A DNA stretch of 14,233 bases, from positions 1-14,233 of the forward strand of contig CANCSY010000061.1 in the NCBI GenBank assembly GCA_947380915.1. The letters are read 5' to 3'. A program made the translations under genes and the position numbers. The notes beneath the pieces were generated by a model. It saw only the letters and a program-made list of their open reading frames with translations, was not told where the DNA came from and made no database searches. Of the stretch, positions 6,371 to 14,233 are shown piece by piece. This DNA is from Beijerinckiaceae bacterium (GTDB taxonomy: Bacteria; Pseudomonadota; Alphaproteobacteria; Rhizobiales; Beijerinckiaceae). Each line of letters starts with the position of its first letter. The first letter of the stretch is position 1.

Positions 6371-7183
6371 ATGGTGGAAATTCCCAATGTCCTTTCCATC
6401 GCAGGCTCCGACCCCTCGGGCGGGGCTGGCGTGCAGGCTGACCTGAAGACCTTCGCGGCTCTGGGCTGCTATGGCATGGCCGCCATCACGGCGCTGACGG
6501 CGCAGAACACGCGCGGGGTCAGCGGCGTGCATCTGCCGGACGCCGCTTTCGTCGCAAAGCAGATCGACGCCATCTTCGATGATATCCGCGTGGATGCGGT
6601 GAAGATCGGCATGCTGGGCTCGGGCGCCATCGTGGAGGCGGTAGCGGCTTCCCTGGCCCGCCATGGCGCGCGTAATATCGTGCTGGACCCGGTTCTGGTC
6701 GCCACCAGCGGCGACAGTCTGGGCGCGCCCGACGTCATCGAGGCCATGCGCCGCGCCCTCATGCCGCTCGCCGCCGTGGTGACGCCCAATATCCCCGAAG
6801 CCATGCGCTTCACGGGCCATGGCGAGCCCCGCGACCTCGATGATCTCGCAGCCATGGCGCAGGCCATGATGGCCCAGGGCGCGCGGGCGGTGCTGGTCAA
6901 GGGCGGGCATATGGAGGGCGTGGAGGCCAGCGATGTGCTGTTCGACGCGCAGGGTCGGCATATCTTCACCCAACCGCGCGTGGCCACCACCAATACCCAT
7001 GGCACCGGGTGCACCCTCTCATCCGCCATCGCGGCGGAGCTGGCCAAGGGCGCCGCCCTGCCCGCAGCGGTGAAGCGGGCCAAGGCCTATCTCACCCAGG
7101 CCCTGCGCAGCGCGTCACAGCTCGATGTTGGCCACGGCCATGGCCCGGTGAACCATCTTTGGCCGCTCATCAGCGCAGGATGA
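6371..7183 (+). CDS. thiD: Hydroxymethylpyrimidine / phosphomethylpyrimidine kinase
   Basis: ThiD phosphorylates 4-amino-5-hydroxymethyl-2-methylpyrimidine twice, giving the pyrophosphate used to make thiamine phosphate in the cytoplasm. The 270-residue product is of normal length and carries the ribokinase-like fold marks: SIAGSDPSGGAGVQAD (9-24), LDPVLVATSGDSL (105-117), TPNIPEA (138-144), VKGGH (176-180) and the anion-hole and catalytic motif THGTGC (209-214). I chose ATG 6371 because conserved sequence begins at once (VLSIAGSD); an in-frame TTG at 6350 would overlap the previous gene. No thi genes or TPP riboswitch lie near, so this may be a stand-alone salvage kinase. It is probably cotranscribed with the PaaK-like gene. 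Its last 14 bp overlap the end of the convergent phosphatase gene. Confidence 0.95.
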   Translation: MVEIPNVLSIAGSDPSGGAGVQADLKTFAALGCYGMAAITALTAQNTRGVSGVHLPDAAFVAKQIDAIFDDIRVDAVKIGMLGSGAIVEAVAASLARHGARNIVLDPVLVATSGDSLGAPDVIEAMRRALMPLAAVVTPNIPEAMRFTGHGEPRDLDDLAAMAQAMMAQGARAVLVKGGHMEGVEASDVLFDAQGRHIFTQPRVATTNTHGTGCTLSSAIAAELAKGAALPAAVKRAKAYLTQALRSASQLDVGHGHGPVNHLWPLISAG

Positions 7184-8681
7184 TGCGGCCTTCGACGCGC
7201 GAGGAGATCTCGCCCAGCTTGCGCGCATGGACCATCACGTCATTGGCGGTGAGGCGATCGCCAAAATCCTCCGTCGCTGCGGGATCGCGCAGGGACGAAT
7301 AGCCATCGCCGCCGCGCAGCATGAAATCATAGGTGGCCAGCGTGTAGCTTTTCGCAGGGTCCAGCGGCTTGCCGTCGACCTCGATGGAGACCACGCGCGC
7401 GCCCACGGGCCCATTGGCGTTGGCGATGACCACCATGCCGGAGACCTGCGGAAAACGACCCGCGCCGATTTGCGACAGGCCATTTTCGATGGCTGCACGC
7501 ACCTGCGCGCCGGTGACGCTCGTCAGCACGGTCTTGGAGCCGAAAGGGAGTTCGGTGAGAATGTCGCGGCGCGTCAGCCGATGGCCCGCCGCATACTGGC
7601 GATTGCCGCGAATGCTGCCGCCATTGACGATGGCGATCTGCGCCCCCGTCTGCGCGCGCATGGCGTCGGCGACGAGATCGCCGATGGCGGCCTCCCCGCC
7701 GCGCACGACCCTGCTGGCGCTATCGAGCGGCGTCCCCAGCGTGGCGACCTCCACATCAAGCTCCTGGCTCAGGAGCTTTTCATATTCGCGCACGCGCAGC
7801 AGCATGGCGGGATCGGGCGTCACGTCCTTGGTGTCGAAGATCCGGAAATTCGGCCACCAGGAGGCTTTGCGCGCGCCGTCCTCGACCTTGATGGTCACGT
7901 CCACATCGACGGCCACCACATAGTCGGCGTCAGACCCCGATTCCGTCAGGCAGACGCGACCGTCGAAATCGATATGCAGGTCATGGTTGTGGCCGGACAG
8001 GATGATGTCGGCGGCGCGGGCGGTCATCAGCTTCTGCCCGGTGGTCTTGTCCGCATGGACCACCGCCACGGTGATGTCCGCCCCCTGCTGCTTCAGCGCG
8101 CGGGAGGCGGCCGCCACCGTCTCGAGGGTGGCCGCGAATTTCAGGGGCGCGGAATTGGACAGGAGCGGCGTCGTCTCCAGGGTGGCGCCGACCACGCCGA
8201 TCCTGATCCCGCCGCGCTCCAGCATCAGGGTGTCCGCATGGTGGGGCAGCATTGCGCCATTGGCGTCGCGCAGATTGGCGGCAAGCACGGGAAAGCGCGC
8301 CTCGCCCATGCGCTTGACATAGACCTCCGGTCCGAAATCGAACTCGTGATTGCCGGGGGTGAAGACGTCGGGCGGCAAATCGTTGAACAGCGACATCATA
8401 TGCGCCCCCTGGTCGAAGCCGGACATGAGGCTGGGGCTGAGGGTGTCGCCCGCATGGGCGAAGATGACATGGGGGCTCTTGGCCCGTTCAGCCTTCACCA
8501 CGGCGGCGAGACGCGGCAGGCCGCCACGGCCCCCATCCTCGTTCATCTTGTAGATGTCATTCACCAGCACGAATGTCAGCCGTACCGCGTCGGCGGCCTG
8601 CGCGAGGCCCGCGCCCATGAAGGGAGCGGCCAGGGTGGCGACGCCGGCCTTCAGGGCGCGGCGGCGGTCGAGCGTCGTCAT
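7170..8681 (-). CDS. Tat-exported bifunctional metallophosphatase / 5'-nucleotidase (UshA-like)
   Basis: The 503-residue protein begins with a twin-arginine signal (DRRRALK, 5-11, then a hydrophobic stretch ending near GLAQAA), so it should be exported folded to the periplasm. The N-terminal metallophosphatase domain (about 34-280) shows AGDT (77-80), GNHEFDFG (110-117), His209 and GHNH (230-233). The C-terminal 5'-nucleotidase domain (about 305-500) has VNGGSIRGN (352-360) and the nucleotide-stacking region around RGGDGYSS (456-463). Such enzymes hydrolyse nucleotides or UDP-sugars. In place of the usual N-D-x-H first metal motif it reads NDIY (41-44), so one ligand is a tyrosine. I believe related alphaproteobacterial proteins share this, but cannot verify it. 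The start has AGGAC upstream. Divergent from hemH across 123 bp; convergent overlap with thiD. Confidence 0.9.
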   Translation of the reverse strand: MTTLDRRRALKAGVATLAAPFMGAGLAQAADAVRLTFVLVNDIYKMNEDGGRGGLPRLAAVVKAERAKSPHVIFAHAGDTLSPSLMSGFDQGAHMMSLFNDLPPDVFTPGNHEFDFGPEVYVKRMGEARFPVLAANLRDANGAMLPHHADTLMLERGGIRIGVVGATLETTPLLSNSAPLKFAATLETVAAASRALKQQGADITVAVVHADKTTGQKLMTARAADIILSGHNHDLHIDFDGRVCLTESGSDADYVVAVDVDVTIKVEDGARKASWWPNFRIFDTKDVTPDPAMLLRVREYEKLLSQELDVEVATLGTPLDSASRVVRGGEAAIGDLVADAMRAQTGAQIAIVNGGSIRGNRQYAAGHRLTRRDILTELPFGSKTVLTSVTGAQVRAAIENGLSQIGAGRFPQVSGMVVIANANGPVGARVVSIEVDGKPLDPAKSYTLATYDFMLRGGDGYSSLRDPAATEDFGDRLTANDVMVHARKLGEISSRVEGRIILR

Positions 8682-8804
8682 GGTTTTGTCCTGTTCAATT
8701 TTTGGTGTCGCATCTTCATCGACAGTCGCATTTCCTGATGCAAACCGGTAGCCAGATCGGGCGTATATGTACTAGACCACGCCTTCCGCCGCTATGGACC
8801 TCCC

Positions 8805-9878
8805 ATGCTCGCCCTTTCGCCCGACCAGATGCGCGCCACCGGCCCCCTGCCTGAGGGGCACCCTACCGTGCATGCGCGGAAAATCGGGGTGCTGCTCGTC
8901 AATCTTGGCACGCCGGACGCCACCGATTACTGGTCCGTGCGCCGCTATCTCAAGGAATTCCTCTCGGATCGCCGGGTGATCGAGACATCCCGGCTCATCT
9001 GGTGGCCGGTGCTGAATCTCATCATCCTGACCACCAGGCCCGGCCGCAAGGGCCGCGACTACGACTCCATCTGGAACCACGAGCGCAACGAAGGCCCGCT
9101 GAAGACCATCACCCGCGCCCAGGCGGAATGCTTCGCCGCCCGCGTGGAAGCAGGCGCCCTTGGCGCTGGCGGGGGGCAGGTGATCGTGGATTGGGCCATG
9201 CGCTATGGCAATCCCTCCATCGCCTCGCGCCTGACCGCCCTGCAGGAGCAGGGCTGCGACCGGGTGCTGCTGGTGCCGCTCTACCCCCAATATGCGGCGG
9301 CCACGAGCGCCACTGTCTGCGACAAGACCTTCGAGGCCCTCGCCGCCATGCGCTGGCAGCCCACCCTGCGCGTCGCCCCGCCCTGGCATGACGACCCTGC
9401 CTATATCGAGGCGCTGGCGACCTCCATCCGCGAAGGCCTCGCCAAGCTCGATTTCGAGCCGGAGGCGGTGCTGGCCTCCTTCCATGGGGTGCCCATGGAC
9501 TATCTGCTCAAGGGCGACCCCTACCATTGCCAATGCGCCAAGACCGCGCGGCTGCTGCGCGAGGCGCTGGGCTGGTCGAAGGACCGGCTGATCCTCACCT
9601 TCCAGTCCCGCTTCGGCCCGACGGAATGGCTGAAGCCCTATACGGACGAGACCGTGAAGGAGCTGGCGCAAAGGGGCGTCAAGCGCCTCGCCATCGTCAC
9701 TCCCGGCTTTTCCGCCGACTGCCTCGAAACCATCGAGGAGATCGGCATGGAGAACCGCGACTATTTCCTGCAAAATGGCGGCGAACAATTCGCCCGCATC
9801 GACTGCCTCAACGCGAGCCCCGAGGGCATCGACGTGATCGAGGCGGTGGTGAAGCGGGAACTGTCCGGCTGGATCTGA
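8805..9878 (+). CDS. hemH: Ferrochelatase (protohaem ferro-lyase)
   Basis: HemH inserts ferrous iron into protoporphyrin IX, the last step of haem synthesis. The 357-residue protein shows the family core: VLLVNLGTPD (29-38), SVRRYLKEFLSD (44-55), LVPLYPQY (156-163), SFHGVP with the metal-binding His227 (225-230), DPYHCQC (238-244), TFQSRFGPTEWLKPYTD (265-281) and DCLETIEEI (305-313) with an active-site glutamate. Several cysteines are present, but I cannot say whether they hold an iron-sulphur cluster. ATG 8805 is used; ATG 8829 is possible, since the first 24 residues are not conserved. The upstream gap (8682-8804) has near-repeats of GTCGCAT (8707, 8725) and no recognisable Irr iron-control element. 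The stop abuts the galE stop directly. Confidence 0.97.
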   Translation: MLALSPDQMRATGPLPEGHPTVHARKIGVLLVNLGTPDATDYWSVRRYLKEFLSDRRVIETSRLIWWPVLNLIILTTRPGRKGRDYDSIWNHERNEGPLKTITRAQAECFAARVEAGALGAGGGQVIVDWAMRYGNPSIASRLTALQEQGCDRVLLVPLYPQYAAATSATVCDKTFEALAAMRWQPTLRVAPPWHDDPAYIEALATSIREGLAKLDFEPEAVLASFHGVPMDYLLKGDPYHCQCAKTARLLREALGWSKDRLILTFQSRFGPTEWLKPYTDETVKELAQRGVKRLAIVTPGFSADCLETIEEIGMENRDYFLQNGGEQFARIDCLNASPEGIDVIEAVVKRELSGWI

Positions 9879-10868
9879 TCAACTCGCCAGCCGCTTCTCC
9901 AAACCCCGCTCCCACTCCAGCGCCTGCCGCACGATCTCTTCCAGATCGTCGTGGCGTGGCTCCCAGCGCAGCTCGCGGCGGATACTGTCGTTGGAGGCCA
10001 CGATGCTGGCGGGATCTCCCGGGCGACGGCCGGATAGCCGCACCTCGAAGTCGACGCCCGACACGCGCTTGACCATGTCGATGACCTCCAGCACCGAATA
10101 GCCCCGTCCATAGCCCACGTTGCAGGTGAGGTTCCCACCCCCCGCCCGCAGACGGCGCAGGGCGTCCCTATGGGCGCGCACGAGATCGGTCACGTGGATA
10201 TAGTCGCGCAGGCAGGAGCCGTCCGGCGTCGGATAGTCCGTGCCGAAGACCTCCATGCCCCCGCGCTTGCCCAGCGCCGCCTGCACGGCCACCTTGATGA
10301 GATGGGTGGCGTTGGGGGTGCTCTGGCCCGTGCGCCCCCCGGGGTCGGCGCCCGCCACGTTGAAATAGCGCAGGGCCGTGTAGGTCAGTTTGTGGGCGGC
10401 GGCCACATCGGCCAGCATCCACTCCACCATGAGCTTGGAGCGGCCATAGGGGTTGATGGGCCTGGTCGACGCATCCTCCCGCACGGGCGATTCCCTGGGC
10501 TCCCCATAGACCGCCGCCGTCGAGGAAAAGATGAAATGGGGCACGCCCGCCCGCACCGCCTGCGCCAGCAGGGTCCGGGCCTTGGCGGTGTTGTTTTCGT
10601 AGTAGCCGAGGGGATCAGCGACCGATTCGGGCACCACGATCTTCGCCGCGAAATGGATGATGGCGTCCACCTCGAAGCGCGCCAGCAGATCGGCCACGAG
10701 CGCGGCGTCGCCAAAATCTCCTTCGATGAGCGTGGCCTCAGGGGCCACCGCCCAGCGGAAGCCGGTGGAGAGATTGTCCAGCACCACCACCCGCTCGCCT
10801 GCATCGAGCAGTTCGAGCACCATATGGCTGCCGATATAGCCAGCCCCGCCAGTCACCAGAACGGTCAT
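9879..10868 (-). CDS. galE: UDP-glucose 4-epimerase
   Basis: GalE interconverts UDP-glucose and UDP-galactose, feeding surface polysaccharides. The 329-residue protein is a typical extended short-chain dehydrogenase: NAD-binding GGAGYIG (7-13), DNLSTG (31-36), the serine motif FSSTAAVYGEP (114-124) and the catalytic YxxxK pair Tyr141/Lys145 in NPYGRSK (139-145). Then come RYFNVAGADPGGRTG (167-181), the substrate region SCLRDYIHVTDL (218-229) and GRRPGDPA (280-287). Length fits the family. It is divergent from galU, which makes its substrate UDP-glucose, so the 184 bp between them probably carries both promoters and may coordinate the pair. Its stop abuts that of hemH, together forming TGATCA. 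Specificity for N-acetylated sugars cannot be excluded. Confidence 0.95.
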   Translation of the reverse strand: MTVLVTGGAGYIGSHMVLELLDAGERVVVLDNLSTGFRWAVAPEATLIEGDFGDAALVADLLARFEVDAIIHFAAKIVVPESVADPLGYYENNTAKARTLLAQAVRAGVPHFIFSSTAAVYGEPRESPVREDASTRPINPYGRSKLMVEWMLADVAAAHKLTYTALRYFNVAGADPGGRTGQSTPNATHLIKVAVQAALGKRGGMEVFGTDYPTPDGSCLRDYIHVTDLVRAHRDALRRLRAGGGNLTCNVGYGRGYSVLEVIDMVKRVSGVDFEVRLSGRRPGDPASIVASNDSIRRELRWEPRHDDLEEIVRQALEWERGLEKRLAS

Positions 10869-10876
10869 GCGAACCT

Positions 10877-10937
10877 CAGGTTTCCAAAGATGATTGTCTG
10901 GTTATATGCGTCACAACCTAGCTTTTTGCGAAACCTG
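10877..10937. promoter_or_regulatory. Inverted 8-bp repeats in the shared galE-galU upstream region
   Basis: CAGGTTTC (10877-10884) recurs as its exact reverse complement GAAACCTG (10930-10937), 45 bp apart. The left copy overlaps a smaller palindrome AACCTCAGGTT (10872-10882), and CTTTTT/AAAAAG arms (10922-10927, 10939-10944) flank the right copy. The position, between divergent genes of one pathway, fits an operator read from both sides, but no known regulator site is matched. Confidence 0.3.
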
Positions 10938-11052
10938 TAAAAAGAGGTAGGGTGACCATAGGGTTCAATTGCCCCCTGATGCGACCAGTTTTTTTACCAA
11001 TTTCCGGGCAAAACTTGAGCTCCGCGCCGCCCTGACCCCATGATCTGGACTG

Positions 11053-11943
11053 ATGATGACGAAAAAGATCCGCAAAGCCGTCTTCCCCGTCGCTGGCCTT
11101 GGCACCCGCGTGCTGCCCGCCACCAAGGTGATCCCCAAGGAAATGCTGACCGTGGTGGACCGCCCGGTGCTCCAGCATTGCGTGGAGGAGGCCCAGGAGG
11201 CCGGCATCGAGCATTTCATTTTCGTCACCGGCCGCAACAAGGCGGTCATCGAGGACCATTTCGATCTGGCCTATGAGCTGGAGGACACGCTGGCCAAGCG
11301 CGGCAAGACGAAGGAGCTGGAAGCCCTGCTCGCCGACACGCCCATGGCCGGCGCCACCAGCTTCACCCGTCAGCAGGCCCCGCTGGGGCTGGGCCATGCG
11401 GTCTGGTGCGCCCGCGACATCGTGGGCGACGAGCCCTTCGCGGTCCTGCTGCCGGATATGATCACCCTGCCGGGCGCTCGCGCCAGCCGTTGCCTTGCCC
11501 AGTGCATCGCGGCCCATGAGGCGCACGGCGGCAATGTGATCGCGGTGGAGGAGGTGCCGCCCTCCGAGACCCACATGTATGGCATCGTCTCCATGGGGCG
11601 CGACTTCGGCCACACTTTCGAGATCAACGGCATGGTGGAGAAGCCCCCGCAGGGAACCGCCCCCTCCAACCTCATCATTTCAGGTCGCTATGTGCTGGAG
11701 CCCGAGATCTTCGACATTCTGGAGAAGGTGGAGAAGGGCGCTGGCGGCGAGATCCAGCTCACCGATGGCATGAAGGCGCTGGCGACGGCGCGGGCTTTCT
11801 TCGGCGTGCGCTTTGACGGCAAGACCTATGACACCGGCTCGAAAGTGGGGTTCCTCGCCGCCAACGTGGCCTTCGCCCTGTCGCGGCCGGATATTGCGCC
11901 TGCGTTTCGGGCGGAACTGAAGAAGATTGTGGGGACGATTTAA
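11053..11943 (+). CDS. galU: UTP-glucose-1-phosphate uridylyltransferase
   Basis: GalU makes UDP-glucose from UTP and glucose 1-phosphate, the entry point for LPS core, exopolysaccharide and cyclic glucan sugars. The 296-residue sequence matches bacterial GalU throughout: nucleotide-binding GLGTRVLPATKVIPKEML (15-32), the FVTGRNK stretch (57-63), QQAPLGLGHAV (107-117) and LLPDM (132-136). The end of the gene also fits, with IQLTDGM and a YDTGSKVGF motif. Two consecutive ATG codons (11053, 11056) could serve as start; no strong Shine-Dalgarno is seen. It diverges from galE, the next enzyme in the route. Its TAA overlaps the stop of the convergent Nramp gene by 4 bp. Confidence 0.96.
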   Translation: MMTKKIRKAVFPVAGLGTRVLPATKVIPKEMLTVVDRPVLQHCVEEAQEAGIEHFIFVTGRNKAVIEDHFDLAYELEDTLAKRGKTKELEALLADTPMAGATSFTRQQAPLGLGHAVWCARDIVGDEPFAVLLPDMITLPGARASRCLAQCIAAHEAHGGNVIAVEEVPPSETHMYGIVSMGRDFGHTFEINGMVEKPPQGTAPSNLIISGRYVLEPEIFDILEKVEKGAGGEIQLTDGMKALATARAFFGVRFDGKTYDTGSKVGFLAANVAFALSRPDIAPAFRAELKKIVGTI

Positions 11944-13250
11944 AACATCATCAACACAAACATCCCTACCGACGCCGCCGCCATCACCCCCGTCGAGATC
12001 CAGCCAATCACGCGCAGCCGCCCGCGCACCGCGAAGTCGCCCATGATGGCGCGGTCGGCGCCCATGATCATCATGACCACCATCAGCGGCACGGCGATCA
12101 CCCCGTTCAGCACCGCCGCCCAGAAGAGCGCGCTCATGGGTGAGATGGGGGCGAAGGTGAGGGCCATGCCCACCAGGGTCGCGGTCGCCAGCGCCCCATA
12201 GAAGGCCTTGGCCTCCAGGGGCCTGCGCGTCAGGCCAATGGTCCAGTCGAAGGCCTCGCCCAGCGCATAGGCCGCCGAGCCCCCCAGCACCGGCACCGCC
12301 AGCAGGCCCGTGCCAACAATCCCCAGGGTGAAGACCATGAAGGCGAAGGAGCCCGCCAGCGGGCGCAAAGCCTCCGCCGCCTGGGCGGAGGTCTCCACAT
12401 TGGTGACGCCAGCCGCATGCAGGGTCGCCGCCGTCGTCACGATGATGGCCAGCGCCACCAGATTGGAAAAGCCCATGCCAAAGAGCGTGTCGAGTTCGAT
12501 GCGCTCCAGCGCGCCCGGCCCCTGCTGGGGGGCGTCCAGCAGATCCCTGCGGGAGGGGAAGAGGCGGATGTCCTCTGCCTCCTCCGAGGCCTGCCAGAAG
12601 AAGAGATAGGGGCTGATGGTGGTGCCCAGCACCGCCACGATGGTGGTGAGGTGATCCTTGTCGAGGACGAGCGTGGGCAAGACGAGATCCAGCGCCAGGC
12701 GGGTCCAGTCCACGTCCACCACCATGACGGTCGCGAAATAGGCGAAGAGGGACAGCGTCAACCATTTCAGCACCCGCACATAGCGGGCGTAGTCCACGAA
12801 GATCTGCAGCCAGATGCAGAAGGCGCCGAAGCCCAGCACGAGCAGCCAGCGGGGCGCGGGGACGAGGAGCGCGGCGGCGTCCGCCATGGCGCCGAGATCC
12901 GCCCCCAGATTGATCACATTGGCGACCAGCAGCAGGCAGACCATGGCGCGCATGAGCGCGGGCGGATAGTTGCGGCGCAGCACACCCGCCAGCCCCAGAC
13001 CGGTCACGCGGCCGATTCGGGCGCTCACCATCTGGGCGGCGGCCATGAGGGGCCAGGAAAACAGCATGACCCAGGTCAGCCCATAGCCGAACTGGGCGCC
13101 CGCCTGCGAATAGGTGGCGATACCGCTGGGGTCGTCGTCCGAGGCGCCGGTGATGAGGCCCGGCCCCAGCACGTCGAGCCAGCGCGACCGCCGGGCGCCC
13201 GAAACCGGGTCCGGGCTTTCGGGATCGTCGGGCGTTTCGGAATGGGTCAT
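11940..13250 (-). CDS. Nramp-family divalent metal transporter with non-canonical binding motifs
   Basis: This is an integral membrane protein of 436 residues and about 11 hydrophobic segments with the LeuT-like Nramp plan. The first segment reads GPGLITGASDDDPSG (29-43), where canonical Nramps have DPGN. Segment 6 reads ISPYLFFWQASEEAED (212-227) in place of the MPH-containing motif whose methionine helps select transition metals. The methionine and histidine are thus absent and acidic residues are added. It therefore belongs to an outlying Nramp group, and substrate (Mn, Fe, Mg or other) should not be assumed. Residues 1-25 are a polar cytoplasmic tail. The ATG at 13250 is preferred because AGGGGTG lies just upstream; an in-frame ATG at 13271 is the alternative. 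It overlaps galU by 4 bp at the 3' end and diverges from kdsD across 57 bp. Confidence 0.88.
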   Translation of the reverse strand: MTHSETPDDPESPDPVSGARRSRWLDVLGPGLITGASDDDPSGIATYSQAGAQFGYGLTWVMLFSWPLMAAAQMVSARIGRVTGLGLAGVLRRNYPPALMRAMVCLLLVANVINLGADLGAMADAAALLVPAPRWLLVLGFGAFCIWLQIFVDYARYVRVLKWLTLSLFAYFATVMVVDVDWTRLALDLVLPTLVLDKDHLTTIVAVLGTTISPYLFFWQASEEAEDIRLFPSRRDLLDAPQQGPGALERIELDTLFGMGFSNLVALAIIVTTAATLHAAGVTNVETSAQAAEALRPLAGSFAFMVFTLGIVGTGLLAVPVLGGSAAYALGEAFDWTIGLTRRPLEAKAFYGALATATLVGMALTFAPISPMSALFWAAVLNGVIAVPLMVVMMIMGADRAIMGDFAVRGRLRVIGWISTGVMAAASVGMFVLMMF

Positions 13251-13307
13251 TTCACCCCTGCCACGCGGCAAATGACAGGCGGCCCCTCATAATGGTAAGC
13301 AGAGCCC

Positions 13308-14233
13308 ATGAACGCAACGCCCCTGCCCCACGACCAGACCCCAGCCTCGACCCTTTCCGCCCTGCGCACCCTCGGCCTTGAGCGAGCCGGGATCGCGGCG
13401 CTGGAAACGGCCTTGCTGGCCTCCCCCTCAGGCCTGGCGGCCCGGTTCGACGCCGCCGTGGCCCTGATCACCCGCGCCAGTGGCCGTGTGATCGTCACCG
13501 GCATGGGCAAATCCGGCCATGTGGGCCGCAAGATCGCCGCCACCCTCGCCTCCACCGGCACCCCCGCCTATTTCGTCCATCCGGGCGAGGCGAGCCATGG
13601 GGATCTCGGCATGATCCAGTCCGGCGACGCCATCCTGGCCCTGTCCTGGTCGGGCGAGACGGCGGAGCTGGCCGACATCATCACCTATTCGCGCCGCTAC
13701 GGCATCGCCCTGGTGGCCCTCACCTCCAACGCCGAATCGGCTTTGGGCCGCGAGGCTGATGTGTGCCTCGATCTGCCGAAATCCGAGGAGGCCTGTCCCA
13801 ATGGGCTGGCGCCCACCACCTCGACCACCATGCAGCTCGTCATGGGTGACGCGCTGGCGGTGGCGTTGCTGGAGGCGCGGGGCTTCACGGCGCAGGATTT
13901 CCGCCAGTTCCATCCCGGCGGCAAGCTGGGCGCCAATCTCTCCTTCGTGCGCGACATCATGCACAAGGACGGGGCGATCCCCCTCGTGCCTTTGGGCGCG
14001 CGCATGGAGCACGCCCTCATCGAGATGACCGGCAAGCGATTCGGCTGCGTGGGCGTGATCGACGAGGCCGGCCTTCTGGTGGGCATCATCACCGACGGCG
14101 ACCTGCGCCGCCGCATGAAGGTGAGCCATGACCTGCTGGCCGAGCCCGTGGAGCAGGTGATGACCCCCCGCCCCATGACCATTGGCCCCGACACCATGGC
14201 CGCCGAAGCGCTCGCCCTGCTCAACGAGACCAA
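13308..14233 (+). CDS. kdsD: Arabinose-5-phosphate isomerase (KdsD/KpsF), 3' end beyond the window
   Basis: Reading from ATG 13308 gives 308 intact codons with no stop before the right edge, so only the last few residues are missing. KdsD converts ribulose 5-phosphate to arabinose 5-phosphate, the first step to Kdo for LPS. An SIS sugar-isomerase domain (about 45-180) contains GMGKSG (65-70), SWSGETAEL (113-121) and ACPNGLAPTTST (162-173). FHPGG (201-205) follows, then two CBS domains from about residue 215. Lys68, Glu120, Glu161 and His202 have exactly the spacing of the active-site residues reported for E. coli KdsD (Lys59, Glu111, Glu152, His193). The 57-bp gap to the divergent Nramp gene includes CATAAT (13288-13293), a possible -10, but that would leave a very short leader. 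galE and galU nearby also serve envelope sugars. Confidence 0.95.
   Translation, partial: MNATPLPHDQTPASTLSALRTLGLERAGIAALETALLASPSGLAARFDAAVALITRASGRVIVTGMGKSGHVGRKIAATLASTGTPAYFVHPGEASHGDLGMIQSGDAILALSWSGETAELADIITYSRRYGIALVALTSNAESALGREADVCLDLPKSEEACPNGLAPTTSTTMQLVMGDALAVALLEARGFTAQDFRQFHPGGKLGANLSFVRDIMHKDGAIPLVPLGARMEHALIEMTGKRFGCVGVIDEAGLLVGIITDGDLRRRMKVSHDLLAEPVEQVMTPRPMTIGPDTMAAEALALLNET

Noticed and set aside
8707..8741. GTCGCAT repeats and GCAT/ATGC arms upstream of hemH as an iron-control element.
   Set aside because: Arms are only 4 bp, repeats are imperfect, and there is no resemblance to the Irr or RirA sites I know.

Overview
The window reads as chromosomal DNA of a high-GC Gram-negative alphaproteobacterium, most likely of the Hyphomicrobiales (Rhizobiales). 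This rests on codon usage, the look of the glutathione-dependent formaldehyde dehydrogenase start, an AztAB-type zinc transporter, and an LPS gene (kdsD). It is densely packed and holds 14 protein genes, two of them cut by the window edges. I see no RNA gene, insertion sequence, CRISPR array or phage remnant. No stretch above 300 bases lacks a gene; the longest gaps are 4867-5121 and 2100-2337.

Left part (1-4866), zinc handling. The start of a zinc-dependent dehydrogenase (frmA, minus strand) faces a plus-strand operon. That operon encodes a 70-residue His-rich single-span membrane protein, an ABC ATPase (AztA/ZnuC type) and an ABC permease (AztB/ZnuB type). A perfect 13-bp palindrome of Zur-box type overlaps the presumed -10 element. 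No substrate-binding protein is present here. After a 238-bp gap comes a three-gene set: a COG0523 GTPase with a CxCC motif and a His-rich insert, a 135-residue protein resembling DUF4279, and a cytoplasmic WD40-type beta-propeller. A weaker copy of the Zur-like sequence precedes it. Together these look like a zinc-starvation uptake and allocation locus. The GTPase-small protein-propeller set is the best candidate for an undescribed system.

Middle part (4867-8681). An AT-richer gap with an FNR/FixK-like site leads to a divergent PaaK-like AMP-binding protein followed closely by thiD (thiamine pyrimidine kinase). Their 3' end overlaps a convergent Tat-exported 5'-nucleotidase-like phosphatase.

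Right part (8805-14233), haem and envelope genes: hemH, galE, galU, an unusual Nramp-family transporter, and the 5' part of kdsD. Genes alternate in direction. Three successive convergent pairs abut or overlap (14, 0 and 4 bp), leaving no room for ordinary terminators. galE and galU supply UDP-sugars and kdsD supplies the Kdo precursor, so this part is largely concerned with surface polysaccharide.
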